Below are positions 39,080 to 48,722 of a stretch of 64,000 bases of DNA, piece after piece. Position numbers and translations under genes: made by a program. The stretch's first letter is position 1. Each line of letters begins with the position of its first letter. The notes under the pieces are model-generated. The model had not been told where the DNA came from and did no database searches. It saw only the letters and a program-made list of their open reading frames with translations. This DNA comes from Aureimonas flava (GTDB taxonomy: Bacteria; Pseudomonadota; Alphaproteobacteria; Rhizobiales; Rhizobiaceae), in the NCBI RefSeq assembly GCF_003583935.1, contig NZ_QYRN01000008.1:150627-214626 (forward strand), in the 5' to 3' direction.

Positions 39080-39862
39080 ATGCCCCGCGCCGCCCCCGGA
39101 CTTCTCGCGCTCGCCCTGTCGGCCGCCGCCGTCGCGCCGGCCGGGGCGGAAGCCCCCGCGCTGCGCACCAGCTACACGATCTCGCTGATCGGCCTGCCGG
39201 TCGGGCGTGCCGAGTTCCGCACCACGATCGATGGCACGCGGTTCGCCGTGTGGGGCACCCTGTCCTCGGCGGGGCTGGCCGAGCTCGTGTCCTCGACGCG
39301 CGGCACGAGCTCGGTGTCGGGCCGCATCGCCGGCCCCCGGCTCCTCGCCGACCGCTACGCGCTCGCCTATACCAGCGACGGCAAGTCCTGGTCGAGCGAC
39401 CTCGCGCTTCGCGGCGGCGGCGTGGTGTCGACGAAGATCGCCCCACCGGCGCGCAGTCCCGCGCCGGCCGACTTCGTGCCCGTGCGCCCGGCCCAGCTCG
39501 CCAGCGTCGTGGATCCGCTGAGCGGACTGATGATCAAGCCGGGCAAGCCCGAGGACCTGTGCCGGCGCACGCTGGCCCTCTTCGACGGCTGGAGCCGGAT
39601 CGACCTGCCGCTGGCGCCGGCCGGCACCGAATCGTTCCGCGCCGACGGGTTCCAGGGCGACGCCACGGTGTGCACCACCACGGTCCGGCCGGTGGGCGGC
39701 TACCGCACCTCGTCCAAGGGGCTGAAGTTCCTGCGCGGCAAGACCATCCGCCTGTGGTTCGCCCCGATCGGCGAGACCGGCGTCTATGCGCCGGTGCGCG
39801 TGCGCGTGCCGACCGAGGTCGGCCCGCTGACGCTGACCGCCTCGACCTTCGCCAAGCCCTGA
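39080..39862 (+). CDS. DUF3108 exported protein
   Basis: A 260-residue protein with a signal peptide ([18 protein letters not shown], cleavage near 22-24). The rest is beta-rich with [37 protein letters not shown] and a late [18 protein letters not shown], matching DUF3108 (periplasmic, lipocalin-like by prediction). No function is known to me. It is divergent from rpmB and convergent with YggT. ATG at 39080 is preferred as it begins directly with the signal peptide. Confidence 0.85.
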   Translation: MPRAAPGLLALALSAAAVAPAGAEAPALRTSYTISLIGLPVGRAEFRTTIDGTRFAVWGTLSSAGLAELVSSTRGTSSVSGRIAGPRLLADRYALAYTSDGKSWSSDLALRGGGVVSTKIAPPARSPAPADFVPVRPAQLASVVDPLSGLMIKPGKPEDLCRRTLALFDGWSRIDLPLAPAGTESFRADGFQGDATVCTTTVRPVGGYRTSSKGLKFLRGKTIRLWFAPIGETGVYAPVRVRVPTEVGPLTLTASTFAKP

Positions 39863-39871
39863 GACGCGCCG

Positions 39872-40174
39872 TCAGATGCCGGCGCGGTACACGGCCGGGA
39901 CGACGTAGATGTAGATGATCTGCTGCAGGAAGAAGATCACAAGCAGGACCACCAGCGGCGACAGGTCGAGCCCGCCGAAATTGGGCAGGATGCGGCGGAT
40001 CGGCCGGTAGAGCGGCTCGGTGATCCGGTACAGGAAGTCGCCGATCACCGATACGAACTGGTTGCGCGGGTTCACGATGTTGAAGGCGAACAGCCACGAC
40101 AGGATCGCCGACGCGATGATGATCCACCACAGGATGTTGAGGATCAGGAGGACGACTTGGATGACGGCGAGCAT
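39872..40174 (-). CDS. YggT-family membrane protein
   Basis: A 100-residue protein with two hydrophobic hairpins: about 2-31 (VIQVVLLILNILWWIIIASAI) and 72-94 (SPLVVLLVIFFLQQIIYIYV), the YggT layout. The conserved FLYRITEPLYRPIRRILPNFGG loop lies between them. The family is placed in osmotic tolerance or in cell-division/envelope clusters. Converges on the DUF3108 gene with 9 bases between the stops. Confidence 0.92.
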   Translation of the reverse strand: MLAVIQVVLLILNILWWIIIASAILSWLFAFNIVNPRNQFVSVIGDFLYRITEPLYRPIRRILPNFGGLDLSPLVVLLVIFFLQQIIYIYVVPAVYRAGI

Positions 40175-40320
40175 GTCGGAGGGCAGCCTTCTCGGGTTGC
40201 GGCTCTCGGCCTTGGGCGGAATCGTGGCGCGAGGCTCGCACGACGAGATGGGGATTTCCCTAACGAATGCCAGTTGCGCGAGCGGGCAAACGCGTTCGTG
40301 AACGCGAGGCGACATCGCGC

Positions 40321-40349
40321 TTGACAGGCCGGCCGCCGCCATCCTACAA
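40321..40349 (+). promoter_or_regulatory. Probable promoter of tRNA-Ala
   Basis: TTGACA (40321-40326), 17 bases, CTACAA (40344-40349). The predicted start is near 40356, eleven bases before the mature tRNA. Confidence 0.75.
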
Positions 40350-40366
40350 GCCGCCCACTGGTGGAC

Positions 40367-40442
<76 letters not shown>

Positions 40443-40503
40443 TTTCCTTCCCTTGCGACCCATGGCAGACAAGCGGACCGGCCCGGCCGGCCGAGGCGAA
40501 GCC

Positions 40504-41772
40504 ATGACCGAAGATCTGCGGAACCCCGAGGGCGAGACGCCGGTGGAGGCGCCCGTCGAGGATCGGTTCGCCGCCTTCCGCAACAGCCGCTTCCTGCGCT
40601 ACTGGCTGGCGCGGTTCCTGGGTGCCTTCGCGGTGCAGGTGGTGGCGGTCTCGGTCGGCTGGCAGATCTACGACCTGACGCGCGACCCGCTCGACCTCGG
40701 CCTGATCGGCCTGTCGCAGTTCCTGCCGGCGCTGCTGCTCGTCTTCGTCACCGGAACGGTCGCCGACCGCTACTCGCGCCGCCACATCATGGCGATCGCC
40801 ATCCTGGCGCAGGCCGCCGGCGCGGGGGCGCTGCTCTTCCTCACCTTCCAGGGCCTCGCCTCGCCCGCCCCGGTGTTCGCCGTCCTGGTGGTTCTCGGGG
40901 TCGCGCGGGCCTTCTTCGGCCCGGCCGCGTCGTCGCTGGTGGTCAACCTCGTGACCAAGGACGAGCTGGCCAACGCCATCGCCTGGAACTCCTCGTCCTG
41001 GCAGATCGCCTCGATCGTCGGCCCGGTCGCGGGCGGCCTTCTCTACGGCCTGTCCGCGCATCTGTCCTATGCGGTGGCGCTCGCCCTGTTCGCGGTGGCC
41101 GCCGCGCTGATCGTCTCGGTGCCCGCCCCCGCGCAGCGCACCAGCCGCGAGCCGGCGAGCATCACGACGGTGCTGGCGGGCTTCCGCTACATCTGGCGCG
41201 AGAAGGTGGTCCTGGGCGCCGTGTCGCTGGACCTCTTCGCGGTGCTCCTCGGCGGCGCCGTGGCACTGATGCCGGTGTTCGCGCGCGACGTCCTCCAGGT
41301 CGACGAGTTCGGCCTCGGGCTCCTGCGCGCCGCGCCCGGCGTCGGCGCCATCCTGACCGCGATCTGGCTCGCCGCCCATCCGGTAAAGGACCACGCGGGC
41401 CTCGTGATGTTCGGCTTCGTCGCCCTGTTCGGGGCCTTCACGGTGCTGTTCGGCCTGTCGACCTCGCCCTGGCTTTCGATCGCCGCGCTGGTGCTGATGG
41501 GCGCGTCGGACATGATCTCGGTCTATATCCGCGAGATCCTGCTCCAGCTCTGGACGCCGGACGACGTGCGCGGCCGGGTGAACGCGGTGAACGGCATCTT
41601 CGTCGGCGCGTCCAACGAGCTCGGCGAGTTCCGCGCGGGCGTCATGGCCTCGCTGGTGGGCGCGGTGCCGGCCACCGTGATCGGCGGCGCCTGCACGGTG
41701 GCGATCGCCGCGCTCTGGGCCTGGGCCTTTCCGCAGCTCCGCCGGGCGCGCAGCCTAGCGGCCCGCGAGTAG
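40504..41772 (+). CDS. MFS transporter (EntS-like exporter branch)
   Basis: A 422-residue membrane protein with about twelve hydrophobic segments. The early FRNSRFLRYWLARFLGAFA block, the loop TGTVADRYSRRHIMAI and the later WTPDDVRGRVNAVNGIFVG segment are typical of the EntS/DHA3-like branch of the major facilitator family that exports siderophores or drugs. The substrate is unknown. ATG at 40504 is preferred (GAGGCGAAG upstream); 40462 and 40453 are in-frame alternatives. It lies 60 bases after the tRNA and is convergent with the transhydrogenase. Confidence 0.9.
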   Translation: MTEDLRNPEGETPVEAPVEDRFAAFRNSRFLRYWLARFLGAFAVQVVAVSVGWQIYDLTRDPLDLGLIGLSQFLPALLLVFVTGTVADRYSRRHIMAIAILAQAAGAGALLFLTFQGLASPAPVFAVLVVLGVARAFFGPAASSLVVNLVTKDELANAIAWNSSSWQIASIVGPVAGGLLYGLSAHLSYAVALALFAVAAALIVSVPAPAQRTSREPASITTVLAGFRYIWREKVVLGAVSLDLFAVLLGGAVALMPVFARDVLQVDEFGLGLLRAAPGVGAILTAIWLAAHPVKDHAGLVMFGFVALFGAFTVLFGLSTSPWLSIAALVLMGASDMISVYIREILLQLWTPDDVRGRVNAVNGIFVGASNELGEFRAGVMASLVGAVPATVIGGACTVAIAALWAWAFPQLRRARSLAARE

Positions 41773-41815
41773 GAGATCGGGCCCGGCGGCGCTCCGCGCG
41801 GGCGCCGGCGCCCGG

Positions 41816-43264
41816 TCAGTCGATCGCCTCGCCCGCCCCTTCGGGCGCGGCCACCGGCGCTGCGCCCGGCAGCGGCGCGAAGGCGCGGTTCCAGGCGTCC
41901 AGCGAGGCGATCTTGTAGGCCTCGGCCAGCGTCGGGTAGTTGAACGTGTTCTCCATGAAGTAGTCGATCGTGCCCTTCAGGTTCAGCACGGCCTGGCCGA
42001 TATGGATCAGCTCGGTGGCCCCCTCGCCCACGATGTGGACGCCGAGCAGCCGGCGCGTCTTCTTGGAGAAGATCATCTTCATCATGCCGCTCTGCAGGCC
42101 CATGATGTGCCCGCGCGACGTCTCGCGGAAACGGGCGATGCCGCACTCGTAGGCGATGCCGCGCTTGCGCACGTCCTCCTCGCTCATGCCGACCGTCGAG
42201 ATCTCGGGCACCGAATAGATGCCGTAGGGAAAGAACTCCGGGGACGGCGGCGTCGGGGCGCCGAAGGCGTGGCAGGCGGCGATGCGGCCCTGCTCCATGG
42301 AGGTGGAGGCAAGACTCGGGAAGCCGATCACGTCGCCGGCGGCGTAGATGTGGGGAACGGCGGTCTGGAGGGTCTTCGGGTCCACCGCGATGCGCCCGCG
42401 ATGGTCGCAGGAGAGACCGGCGGCGTCGAGCTTCAGCCCGTCGGTGGCGCCCATGCGCCCGGCCGCGAACAGGAGCACGTCGCTGGCGACGTCGCGCCCC
42501 GTGGCGAGGCGGCACACCGGGCGCCCGCCGCCGTCGAACTCGATCCGGCTCACCTCGGCGCCCAGCCGCAGCGCCACGTTGCGGTCGCGCAGATCGTGGA
42601 CGAATTCCTCCATCAGCTCCTTGTCCACGAAGTCGAGGAAGGTCGGGCGCGGCTCGATCAGCGTCACCTGCACCTCGAGCGCGGAGAAGATCGTGGCGTA
42701 CTCGACCCCGATCACCCCCGCCCCGATCACGGTGAGCGAGCGCGGCAGCTTCGGGATCTCGACGATCTCGTCGGAATCGAAGACGTTGATCCCGTTGAAG
42801 GGCACGTAGTCCGGCCGGAACGGGCGCGTGCCCACCGCGATCAGCACGGTGGCGCCCTCCACCGTGCGCACCTCGCCCGAAGCGAGGGCGACGTCCACCG
42901 CATGGGCCGAGCGGAAGGACGCCCGGCCGTGAAGGATCTTCACCCCGTTGCGGGCGAACTGGTGGTTGAGCACGTCCACCTCGTGCTCCAGCGTCTTCAC
43001 CATGCGGGCCTGGATGTCGGCGCTGGTGATGTCCTGCTTCACGCGGTAGGCGCGCCCGTAGAAGCCGCGCTCGCGCCAGCCCGACAGGTTGAGCACCGTC
43101 TCGCGCATGGTCTTGGAAGGGATGGTGCCGGTGTGGACGGACACGCCGCCGACGCGCGCCTGCGATTCCACCACGAGGACCTCGCGTCCGAGCTTGGCCG
43201 CCTGGATGGCGGCGCGCCGGCCGGAAGGACCGCTGCCGATCACGATCATGTCGTAGCGCTGCAT
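41816..43264 (-). CDS. sthA: Soluble pyridine nucleotide transhydrogenase (Sth)
   Basis: A 482-residue flavoprotein of the disulfide reductase family. FAD loop GSGPSGRRAA (10-19) and NAD loop GAGVIGVEYA are clear. Where lipoamide dehydrogenases have the redox CxxxxC, this has VSVHTGTIPSKT with no Cys pair, the Sth state. It moves hydride between NADPH and NAD. The dimer-interface end (NTFNYPTLAEAYKIA) is complete, but the last 20 residues are an Ala/Pro tail. Upstream 100 bases separate it from the amidotransferase gene. Confidence 0.92.
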   Translation of the reverse strand: MQRYDMIVIGSGPSGRRAAIQAAKLGREVLVVESQARVGGVSVHTGTIPSKTMRETVLNLSGWRERGFYGRAYRVKQDITSADIQARMVKTLEHEVDVLNHQFARNGVKILHGRASFRSAHAVDVALASGEVRTVEGATVLIAVGTRPFRPDYVPFNGINVFDSDEIVEIPKLPRSLTVIGAGVIGVEYATIFSALEVQVTLIEPRPTFLDFVDKELMEEFVHDLRDRNVALRLGAEVSRIEFDGGGRPVCRLATGRDVASDVLLFAAGRMGATDGLKLDAAGLSCDHRGRIAVDPKTLQTAVPHIYAAGDVIGFPSLASTSMEQGRIAACHAFGAPTPPSPEFFPYGIYSVPEISTVGMSEEDVRKRGIAYECGIARFRETSRGHIMGLQSGMMKMIFSKKTRRLLGVHIVGEGATELIHIGQAVLNLKGTIDYFMENTFNYPTLAEAYKIASLDAWNRAFAPLPGAAPVAAPEGAGEAID

Positions 43265-43367
43265 CTGATACCCCGTCCGCGTCCTGGCCGCCCGTCCCGA
43301 TCGAAACGCCGTCGGCCGCCTCATGCTGCATAGCGGGAGGAGCTTTCGCGAGGCGGGCTCCGGCCCG

Positions 43368-44144
43368 TCAGGGCGTTCCGAGGCTCCGGCCGAAGACCAG
43401 GGCCAGGAAGTCGCCCAGCCAGCGCCGCACGGGCGCGTCGAACACGGCGCGCCCGGTGAAGTGCTCGCGCCGGGCCTGGGCGCCGGGCAGCGACAGGCGG
43501 GCATGGCCGCGCGTCGTCCAGCGGTGCATCATGGCGAGCGTCAGCTCGGCATGGAACTGGACCCCGTAGGCGTTGTCGCCGTAGCGCATCGCCTGGTTCG
43601 GGAACCGCTCGCCCGAGGCCAGCAGCACCGCGCCGGCGGGAAGGGAGAAGCCCTCGCGGTGCCACTGGTACACCATGGGGGGCCAGGGCCCCATCAGGCG
43701 CCGACCCGCCGCCGTCGCCTCGATCGGGTAGTAGCCGACCTCGACCAGGCCCTCCGCATGTGGACCCACCGTGCCACCGAGGTGCTTCGACAGCATCTGC
43801 GCGCCGAGGCAGATGCCCAGGAACGGCCGGTTCTCGCGAAGGGGCACGTCCAGCCAGTCGATCTCGTGGCGCAGGTGAGGGTCGAGATCGTTGGCGCTCG
43901 GCGGGCCGCCGAACAGGATCGCCCCGCGATGCGCGTCGAGCGTCTCGGGCAGCCGCTCGCCCAGCACCGGCCGCCGGATGTCGACGCGCACGCCCGCCGC
44001 CTCCAGCACCTGGCCGACGCGGCCGGGCGTCGATGTCTCCTGATGGAGCACCACCAGCACCGGGCGCGGATCGTCGCGGCCGTCGAGACGGAAGCGGGCG
44101 GGCTCGGCGATCGTCCCCTCGCCCGCGCTCGGCGCGTGGCTCAA
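43368..44144 (-). CDS. Class I glutamine amidotransferase-like protein
   Basis: A 258-residue stand-alone GATase1 domain. The nucleophile Cys112 is in FLGICLGAQMLSKH, and His198 and Glu200 are in YGVQFHAELT, so the triad is intact. Relatives are GMP synthase-like proteins whose partner is unknown. No ATG fits; a TTG at 44144 overlaps the TGA of the TerB gene (TTGA), with GGGGAG upstream, and gives a start just before the conserved strand RPVLVVLHQ. The long ATG frame upstream is a TerB shadow. Cytoplasmic. Confidence 0.82.
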   Translation of the reverse strand: MSHAPSAGEGTIAEPARFRLDGRDDPRPVLVVLHQETSTPGRVGQVLEAAGVRVDIRRPVLGERLPETLDAHRGAILFGGPPSANDLDPHLRHEIDWLDVPLRENRPFLGICLGAQMLSKHLGGTVGPHAEGLVEVGYYPIEATAAGRRLMGPWPPMVYQWHREGFSLPAGAVLLASGERFPNQAMRYGDNAYGVQFHAELTLAMMHRWTTRGHARLSLPGAQARREHFTGRAVFDAPVRRWLGDFLALVFGRSLGTP

Positions 44145-44629
44145 GCTTCGACGCTCCCCGCGTCCTCGGCCGCGCCCTGCCGCGCATCCTGCATCGCCTC
44201 GTGCTTGCCGCGCATGCGCTCGCGCGTGGGCACGGCGAGAAGCTCGGCGATGCGCCAGACCACGTTGTCCTCCAGCTCGTGCACCGACCCGTCCGCGAAG
44301 ACGACGCGCCACAGGAGCTCCACGAAGCGCACCCGCTGCGCCTCGTCCAGATGGCGCATCAGCACGCTGGTGAAGCGGTAGAGGTCCACCGCCTCGGCGT
44401 CGGCCGCCTCGCCCGCCGCCTCGATGCGGCGCGCGGCCTCGCCGTCGAGCCCGTATTCCTGCGCCAGCACGGCGCGAAGGGTCTCGATCTCGCGCGCCGA
44501 CGCCGTGCCGTCCGCCTCCGCGACGTGGAACAGCAGCGCCGCCGCGGCCACGCGCACGTCGTCGGCGTCGTGCCGGCCGGCGGGGCCGCCGGTCAGCGTG
44601 GCGAGGAAGTCCTTCAGTCCGTCGAGCAT
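44141..44629 (-). CDS. TerB-domain protein
   Basis: A 162-residue helical protein with the TerB (tellurite-resistance B) layout: two repeats centred on FHVAEADGTASAREIETL (34-51) and VVFADGSVHELEDNVVWRI. Acidic turn residues in both repeats could bind metal. Despite the family name it need not confer tellurite resistance; in this setting it is a stand-alone domain. It is 40 bases after hemY and coupled by overlap to the amidotransferase gene. Confidence 0.88.
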   Translation of the reverse strand: MLDGLKDFLATLTGGPAGRHDADDVRVAAAALLFHVAEADGTASAREIETLRAVLAQEYGLDGEAARRIEAAGEAADAEAVDLYRFTSVLMRHLDEAQRVRFVELLWRVVFADGSVHELEDNVVWRIAELLAVPTRERMRGKHEAMQDARQGAAEDAGSVEA

Positions 44630-44669
44630 CGGGGGCGTCCGGTTGGGTCGTGCGGGCCGGAGCCCGCGT

Positions 44670-46091
44670 TCAGGGCGTGGCCGGCGCGGCGGCGGGTTCC
44701 TCGCGCACCGGCCGGGACGCCTCAACCGACATGTCGGGGCTGCGCGGATAGTGCTCGGCGATCGCCCGGATCGACCCCGGCTCCGCGAGGGCGGACACCT
44801 GGGGCATCGCGGTCGGTGCGGTCCAGCGGAAGGCGTCGAGCCGGCCGGTCTCCGGCGACACCGGCGCCCATTCGCGGCTGACGATGCCGTCCACCGTCCA
44901 GGCCGGGTCCTTCGGCGCGTTCAGGGCTCGGCCCATCCACTGCCGGACCAGCGCCTCGTTGCCCGAATCGGCATCCTCGATGTCGGCGAGCAGCAGGTAG
45001 GTGGATTCGCGCGGCGCGGCCTCGGCCGCCGCCATCGCCTCGGAGCGGGCGGTGGCGAAGTCGCGTGCGTCCAGCGCCGCGTGGGCGACCGCCAGGCGCG
45101 ATTCCACGTGGCCCGGATGCAGCGCGGCGAGGGCCCGGGCGCGGCGCAGGCGCTCCTCCACGCCGTCGCCGGAGCGGGCGTGGATGTAGAGCGCGGCGAT
45201 CTCGGGATGGGGCGCCACCTTCCACGAGGCCTCCAACGCCTTGGACGCGGCGCGCCCGTCGCCGAGGCGGATGGCCGCCCGGCCCGCGATCGCGGCCGCG
45301 GGCTCGAGGTCGGGCGCGAGCTTCTGCGCCTCGCGCGCCAGCGTGCGGGCGCCGGCCGGGTCGGCGTCGGCCAGCGTCTGCGCCTTGCCGGTGAGGAGCA
45401 CGGCGCGCAGGCGGCGGCTCTCGGCCTTGTCGATCAGACGCGAATCGCGCTGCGCTTCCAGGATCGCCAGGGCGCCGTCGAAGTCGCCCTGCGCGGCCTT
45501 GAGGTCGAGCACGGCGCCGCCCGCCCAGCCGACATGGGGCGCGATGCGCACCGCGCGCTCGGCGTAGTTGCGCGCCGCCCCGCGGTCGCCCAGGCGCTCG
45601 GCCTCGAGATACAGGCCGCGCAGGCCCACGAGGCGGGTGTCGGGCTGCGCCTCCAGTTCCTCGAAGATGGCGCGGGCGCGGGCGTTGTCGCCCTCGATCA
45701 GCGCGGTCTGCGCGTCCAGGAAGCGCAGCATCGGCTCGGAGCGGTTCGGCAGGAGCTTGGCCGCCTGCTTGGTCATGCGCCGGGCGGTCACCGCGTCGCC
45801 GGCGCCCACGGCGATGATGCCGGCGGAAAGGGCGCGGTAGCCCTTCTCGCGCCGGCGCGTGGAGAAGAAGCGCGACATGCGGTCCGGCGCCTTGAAGAAG
45901 CCGCGCAGCGCCCAGAACACGAGGATCGCCGCCACCACGAGCGCGATCTGCAGCACCACGAACACGGTGAAGCTCGTGCCGACCTCCTGGCCCTGCCAGA
46001 TGAGCGACACGGTTCCGGGATGGTCGGCGAGCCAGGCGAAGCCGAGGCCGGCGGCCAGGACGACGAGGAAGAAGGCGAGGATAGCCAGCAT
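44670..46091 (-). CDS. hemY: HemY N-domain TPR protein
   Basis: A 473-residue protein: two hydrophobic segments at the N-terminus (about 2-22 and 41-62), a basic loop (FFSTRRREKGYRALSAGI), then TPR-like helices to about 380 and a Pro-rich tail. This is the HemY found beside haem genes in proteobacteria, not the protoporphyrinogen oxidase of the same name. The ATG is one base after the mitofilin stop, so coupling is likely. It sits in the inner membrane; function in haem or envelope handling is unproved. Confidence 0.92.
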   Translation of the reverse strand: MLAILAFFLVVLAAGLGFAWLADHPGTVSLIWQGQEVGTSFTVFVVLQIALVVAAILVFWALRGFFKAPDRMSRFFSTRRREKGYRALSAGIIAVGAGDAVTARRMTKQAAKLLPNRSEPMLRFLDAQTALIEGDNARARAIFEELEAQPDTRLVGLRGLYLEAERLGDRGAARNYAERAVRIAPHVGWAGGAVLDLKAAQGDFDGALAILEAQRDSRLIDKAESRRLRAVLLTGKAQTLADADPAGARTLAREAQKLAPDLEPAAAIAGRAAIRLGDGRAASKALEASWKVAPHPEIAALYIHARSGDGVEERLRRARALAALHPGHVESRLAVAHAALDARDFATARSEAMAAAEAAPRESTYLLLADIEDADSGNEALVRQWMGRALNAPKDPAWTVDGIVSREWAPVSPETGRLDAFRWTAPTAMPQVSALAEPGSIRAIAEHYPRSPDMSVEASRPVREEPAAAPATP

Positions 46092-46092
46092 G

Positions 46093-47835
46093 TCAGCCCT
46101 GCGAGGAGGCGCCGACGGCGCGGTTGATCGTGTCCTGGATGAGGCGGTCGGCCTCGACGCGCGCACGCACGTCCCCGGCGAAGTCCGACGAGGCCGTCTT
46201 GGCGGCCTCCGGCAGCTTGTCCCATTCGGCGAGCCACGCGGCGTGGTCGCCGTCGGAGATGGCGGCGTCCATGCGCGCCACGGCGGCCTGCGGCCCCGGC
46301 GCGTCGGGCGAGACGCTGCTGCCGGCCGGCCGCACCTGCACCAGCGAGCGTAGGCCCGACAGGACTTGCGTGCCGACGTCGTCCGTGGAGGCGGGCGGAC
46401 GCACCGCGTCGAGGATCGCCGTTTCCACCTCCGGCCAGCGGCTGGCGAGCGTCGAGCCGGTGGGCACGCCGGATGCCGCGAAGTCGCGCAGCGACGAGAC
46501 CGCATCCCCGTCGCCGGACGCCTTGGCGAAGCTTTCCAGCTCCGACATGAACGGCGTTCCCCGGTCGATAGCCGATTTCAGGCCGGCGGCCGAGAGCGCG
46601 ACCGCCGCCTGCCGGTTCGCGTCCTCGATGGCGGCGAGACGCTGCCCGAACCCGTCGATCGCCGAGCGCGCCTCGTTGGCGGCGGACTGCGCGTTCTGGG
46701 CGGCCTGCTGCGCGGCGGAGACGCCCTGGCGCGCCTCGTCGGCCGCGGACTGGGCGGCGTTGGCCGTGTCGCGCGCGGCGTTCGCCGTGGTTTCGGCCTG
46801 GGCCGCCGTGTCGCGCGCGGCGGTGGCGGCCTCGTTGGCGGCCTGGGCGGCGGCGGCCGCATCGCCGGTCGAGGTTCCCCCGCTCTGGATCGCCCGCTCG
46901 TTGGCGGTCACGCGGTCGGTGAGCTGGGTGAAGTCCGCCGTGGACACGGTGCCCGACCCCGCGCCGCCGGCGGCCTGGGCGGACTGGACCTGCTCCACCG
47001 TGCCGCGCACCTGGTCGAGGTCGCTGCGGATCTGCTGCAGGTCGCCGGCCTGGGCGAACTGCTGGGTCGGCACGCTCTGCTGCTGGCCCGGCGGCGGCAC
47101 GAGGCCGCCATAAAGCGCCGTGGCGCCCAGAAGCAGCGCGATCACCGCGCCGAGGGCGCCGGCGCCGAGCAGCGCGCCGAAGCCGGCCCCGCCGCGCGGC
47201 TCGGCGGAATGGCCGGCGAGATAGGGGCTGTTGTCGGGCACGGAGGTCTTGGTGCGCTCGGCCTCGGCCTGGGGATGCACGGTCTCGTCGTCCTCGAACT
47301 CGCCGAGATGCCGGCGCTCCGGCGCGGCGCCGGCGGCGACGAAGCCCTCCTCGCGGGCGAACTCCGCCGTGGGAGTTTCGCGGGTCTGGGTTTCTTCGGT
47401 GGGGGTTTCGCGGGTCGAGGTTTCGGCGGCGGGCATGTCGTCGGGCGCCGGCGGCGCGGCCGCCTCGCTCTCGAACCCGCGCCCCTCGCCCGTCCGGTCG
47501 TCGCCGGCCGGCAGCGCGCCCCCGGCGGACGGATCGACGCTATCGCCGCCCGCGGGCGCGGGACCGGCCACCGCCTCGTGGATGCGCGCCGCCTCGTCGG
47601 CGTCGGCTGGCGCGGCCACGGCGTCCTCGGCCGGGCGCTCGCCCTCGGAGGCCGCGCCGCCGCTCACCACGACGTCGTCGGCGCCAGCGTGCGTATCCGG
47701 CCCGGCGGCGGACGGCCCGTCCTCGGCGGCGACCCGCTCCTCCGGCCCGCCGGTCGCCGCGAGGCGCTCGGCCTCGCCGTCGATGATGGTTTCCGGTCTG
47801 CCCCCAGTCCTGGGGCGGCGCGGGCGATTGGCCAT
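46093..47835 (-). CDS. Mitofilin/Mic60 homologue
   Basis: A 580-residue protein. An N-terminal acidic low-complexity region (with a TRETPT repeat at 141-156) precedes one membrane segment at about 219-243 (GFGALLGAGALGAVIALLLG). A long coiled coil follows (about 260-420, rich in Ala, Gln and Glu) and then a globular end rich in Leu. This is the alphaproteobacterial Mic60-like arrangement in haem clusters; Mic60 shapes mitochondrial cristae and in bacteria is linked to intracytoplasmic membranes. The start at 47835 (MANRPRRPRTG) is preferred over 47856. It is between hemD and hemY. Confidence 0.85.
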   Translation of the reverse strand: MANRPRRPRTGGRPETIIDGEAERLAATGGPEERVAAEDGPSAAGPDTHAGADDVVVSGGAASEGERPAEDAVAAPADADEAARIHEAVAGPAPAGGDSVDPSAGGALPAGDDRTGEGRGFESEAAAPPAPDDMPAAETSTRETPTEETQTRETPTAEFAREEGFVAAGAAPERRHLGEFEDDETVHPQAEAERTKTSVPDNSPYLAGHSAEPRGGAGFGALLGAGALGAVIALLLGATALYGGLVPPPGQQQSVPTQQFAQAGDLQQIRSDLDQVRGTVEQVQSAQAAGGAGSGTVSTADFTQLTDRVTANERAIQSGGTSTGDAAAAAQAANEAATAARDTAAQAETTANAARDTANAAQSAADEARQGVSAAQQAAQNAQSAANEARSAIDGFGQRLAAIEDANRQAAVALSAAGLKSAIDRGTPFMSELESFAKASGDGDAVSSLRDFAASGVPTGSTLASRWPEVETAILDAVRPPASTDDVGTQVLSGLRSLVQVRPAGSSVSPDAPGPQAAVARMDAAISDGDHAAWLAEWDKLPEAAKTASSDFAGDVRARVEADRLIQDTINRAVGASSQG

Positions 47836-48030
47836 CCGGGGCTCCTCGAGTCGCATCGGCTCCGGACGGAGCCGAATTCTTGGGTTCCGGCGCACGGCCG
47901 ATCGGCACGCCCCGCTCTCGCGGCGACGGACCGAAGCTGATTTAGCGTGTCCACGCCAAGCTGCAACGGCGTTTGTGCGCCGCAAGCGCCTCGGCGGGGT
48001 GCAAAGCAGGGATCGCGCCGCCGAGCCGCC

Positions 48031-48717
48031 TCAGTCCAGCAGCGCCAGAAGCCGGTCCAAGGTGGGGCGCTCGCCCCATTCGCCGCGCCGTCCGGGCCGC
48101 AGGCGCGCGGCCACCGCCGCCGACAGGCAAAGCGGGCGCAGGGCCGGATGCAGGAGCGCAGCGCGCCGCGCCGCGAGCGCCTCGAACAGCTCCGCCTGGC
48201 GCCGCGACAGGATCAAGGCGGCGTCGGGCAGGCCACCGGCGAGCGCGCGGTCGATCTCGGCCTCGTCCGGCACCCGGTCGTCCATGCCGTAGACCTCGAT
48301 CGTGCGGAACGGCACGGCGCGGGCGCGCAGGCCCGTTTCGAGGTCGGGCAGGCGCAGCCGTCCCGCCGCGTAGACCAGCGGCGCACCCGCCTTCGATCCC
48401 AGCGCGGCGGCCATGGGCACGAGGTCCCGCGCCCGCCCGGGGCCTTCGACGACCCGGCCGAGCCCCGCCCCGCGCAAGGCCTCGGCCGTGCGCGCGCCGA
48501 CCGCCAGCACCGGCATGCCGGCGGCGTGGCGCGCGAGCCAGGGCGCCGCATGGGCGCTGGTGGCGATGAAGCCGCCGACGGGCCCGCCGCCCGGCGGCGG
48601 ATCGAGCAGGCACGCCGTCTGGAGCGGCAGGAGCAGCGGCTCGTGACCGCGCGCGCGCAGCGCCTCGGCCGTGCGGGTCCCGTCTTCCGCCTCGCGCAGG
48701 ACCAGGACCCGCGCCAC
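48031..48717 (-). CDS. hemD: Uroporphyrinogen-III synthase
   Basis: A 228-residue protein that cyclises hydroxymethylbilane to uroporphyrinogen III. The family is poorly conserved, but [22 protein letters not shown] at the start, [15 protein letters not shown] and [17 protein letters not shown] match. The GTG start at 48717 lies a few bases after the hemC stop, and hemD follows hemC in the pathway. Length is slightly under the usual 240-260 residues. Confidence 0.88.
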   Translation of the reverse strand: MARVLVLREAEDGTRTAEALRARGHEPLLLPLQTACLLDPPPGGGPVGGFIATSAHAAPWLARHAAGMPVLAVGARTAEALRGAGLGRVVEGPGRARDLVPMAAALGSKAGAPLVYAAGRLRLPDLETGLRARAVPFRTIEVYGMDDRVPDEAEIDRALAGGLPDAALILSRRQAELFEALAARRAALLHPALRPLCLSAAVAARLRPGRRGEWGERPTLDRLLALLD

Positions 48718-48722
48718 GCGCC

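Noticed and set aside
41816..43264. Lipoamide dehydrogenase or mercuric reductase as identity
   Set aside because: The redox CxxxxC is absent; the flavoprotein fits soluble transhydrogenase.
44141..44629. Tellurite resistance locus
   Set aside because: Only a TerB-type domain is present; no terA/C/D/E or other partners are in the window.
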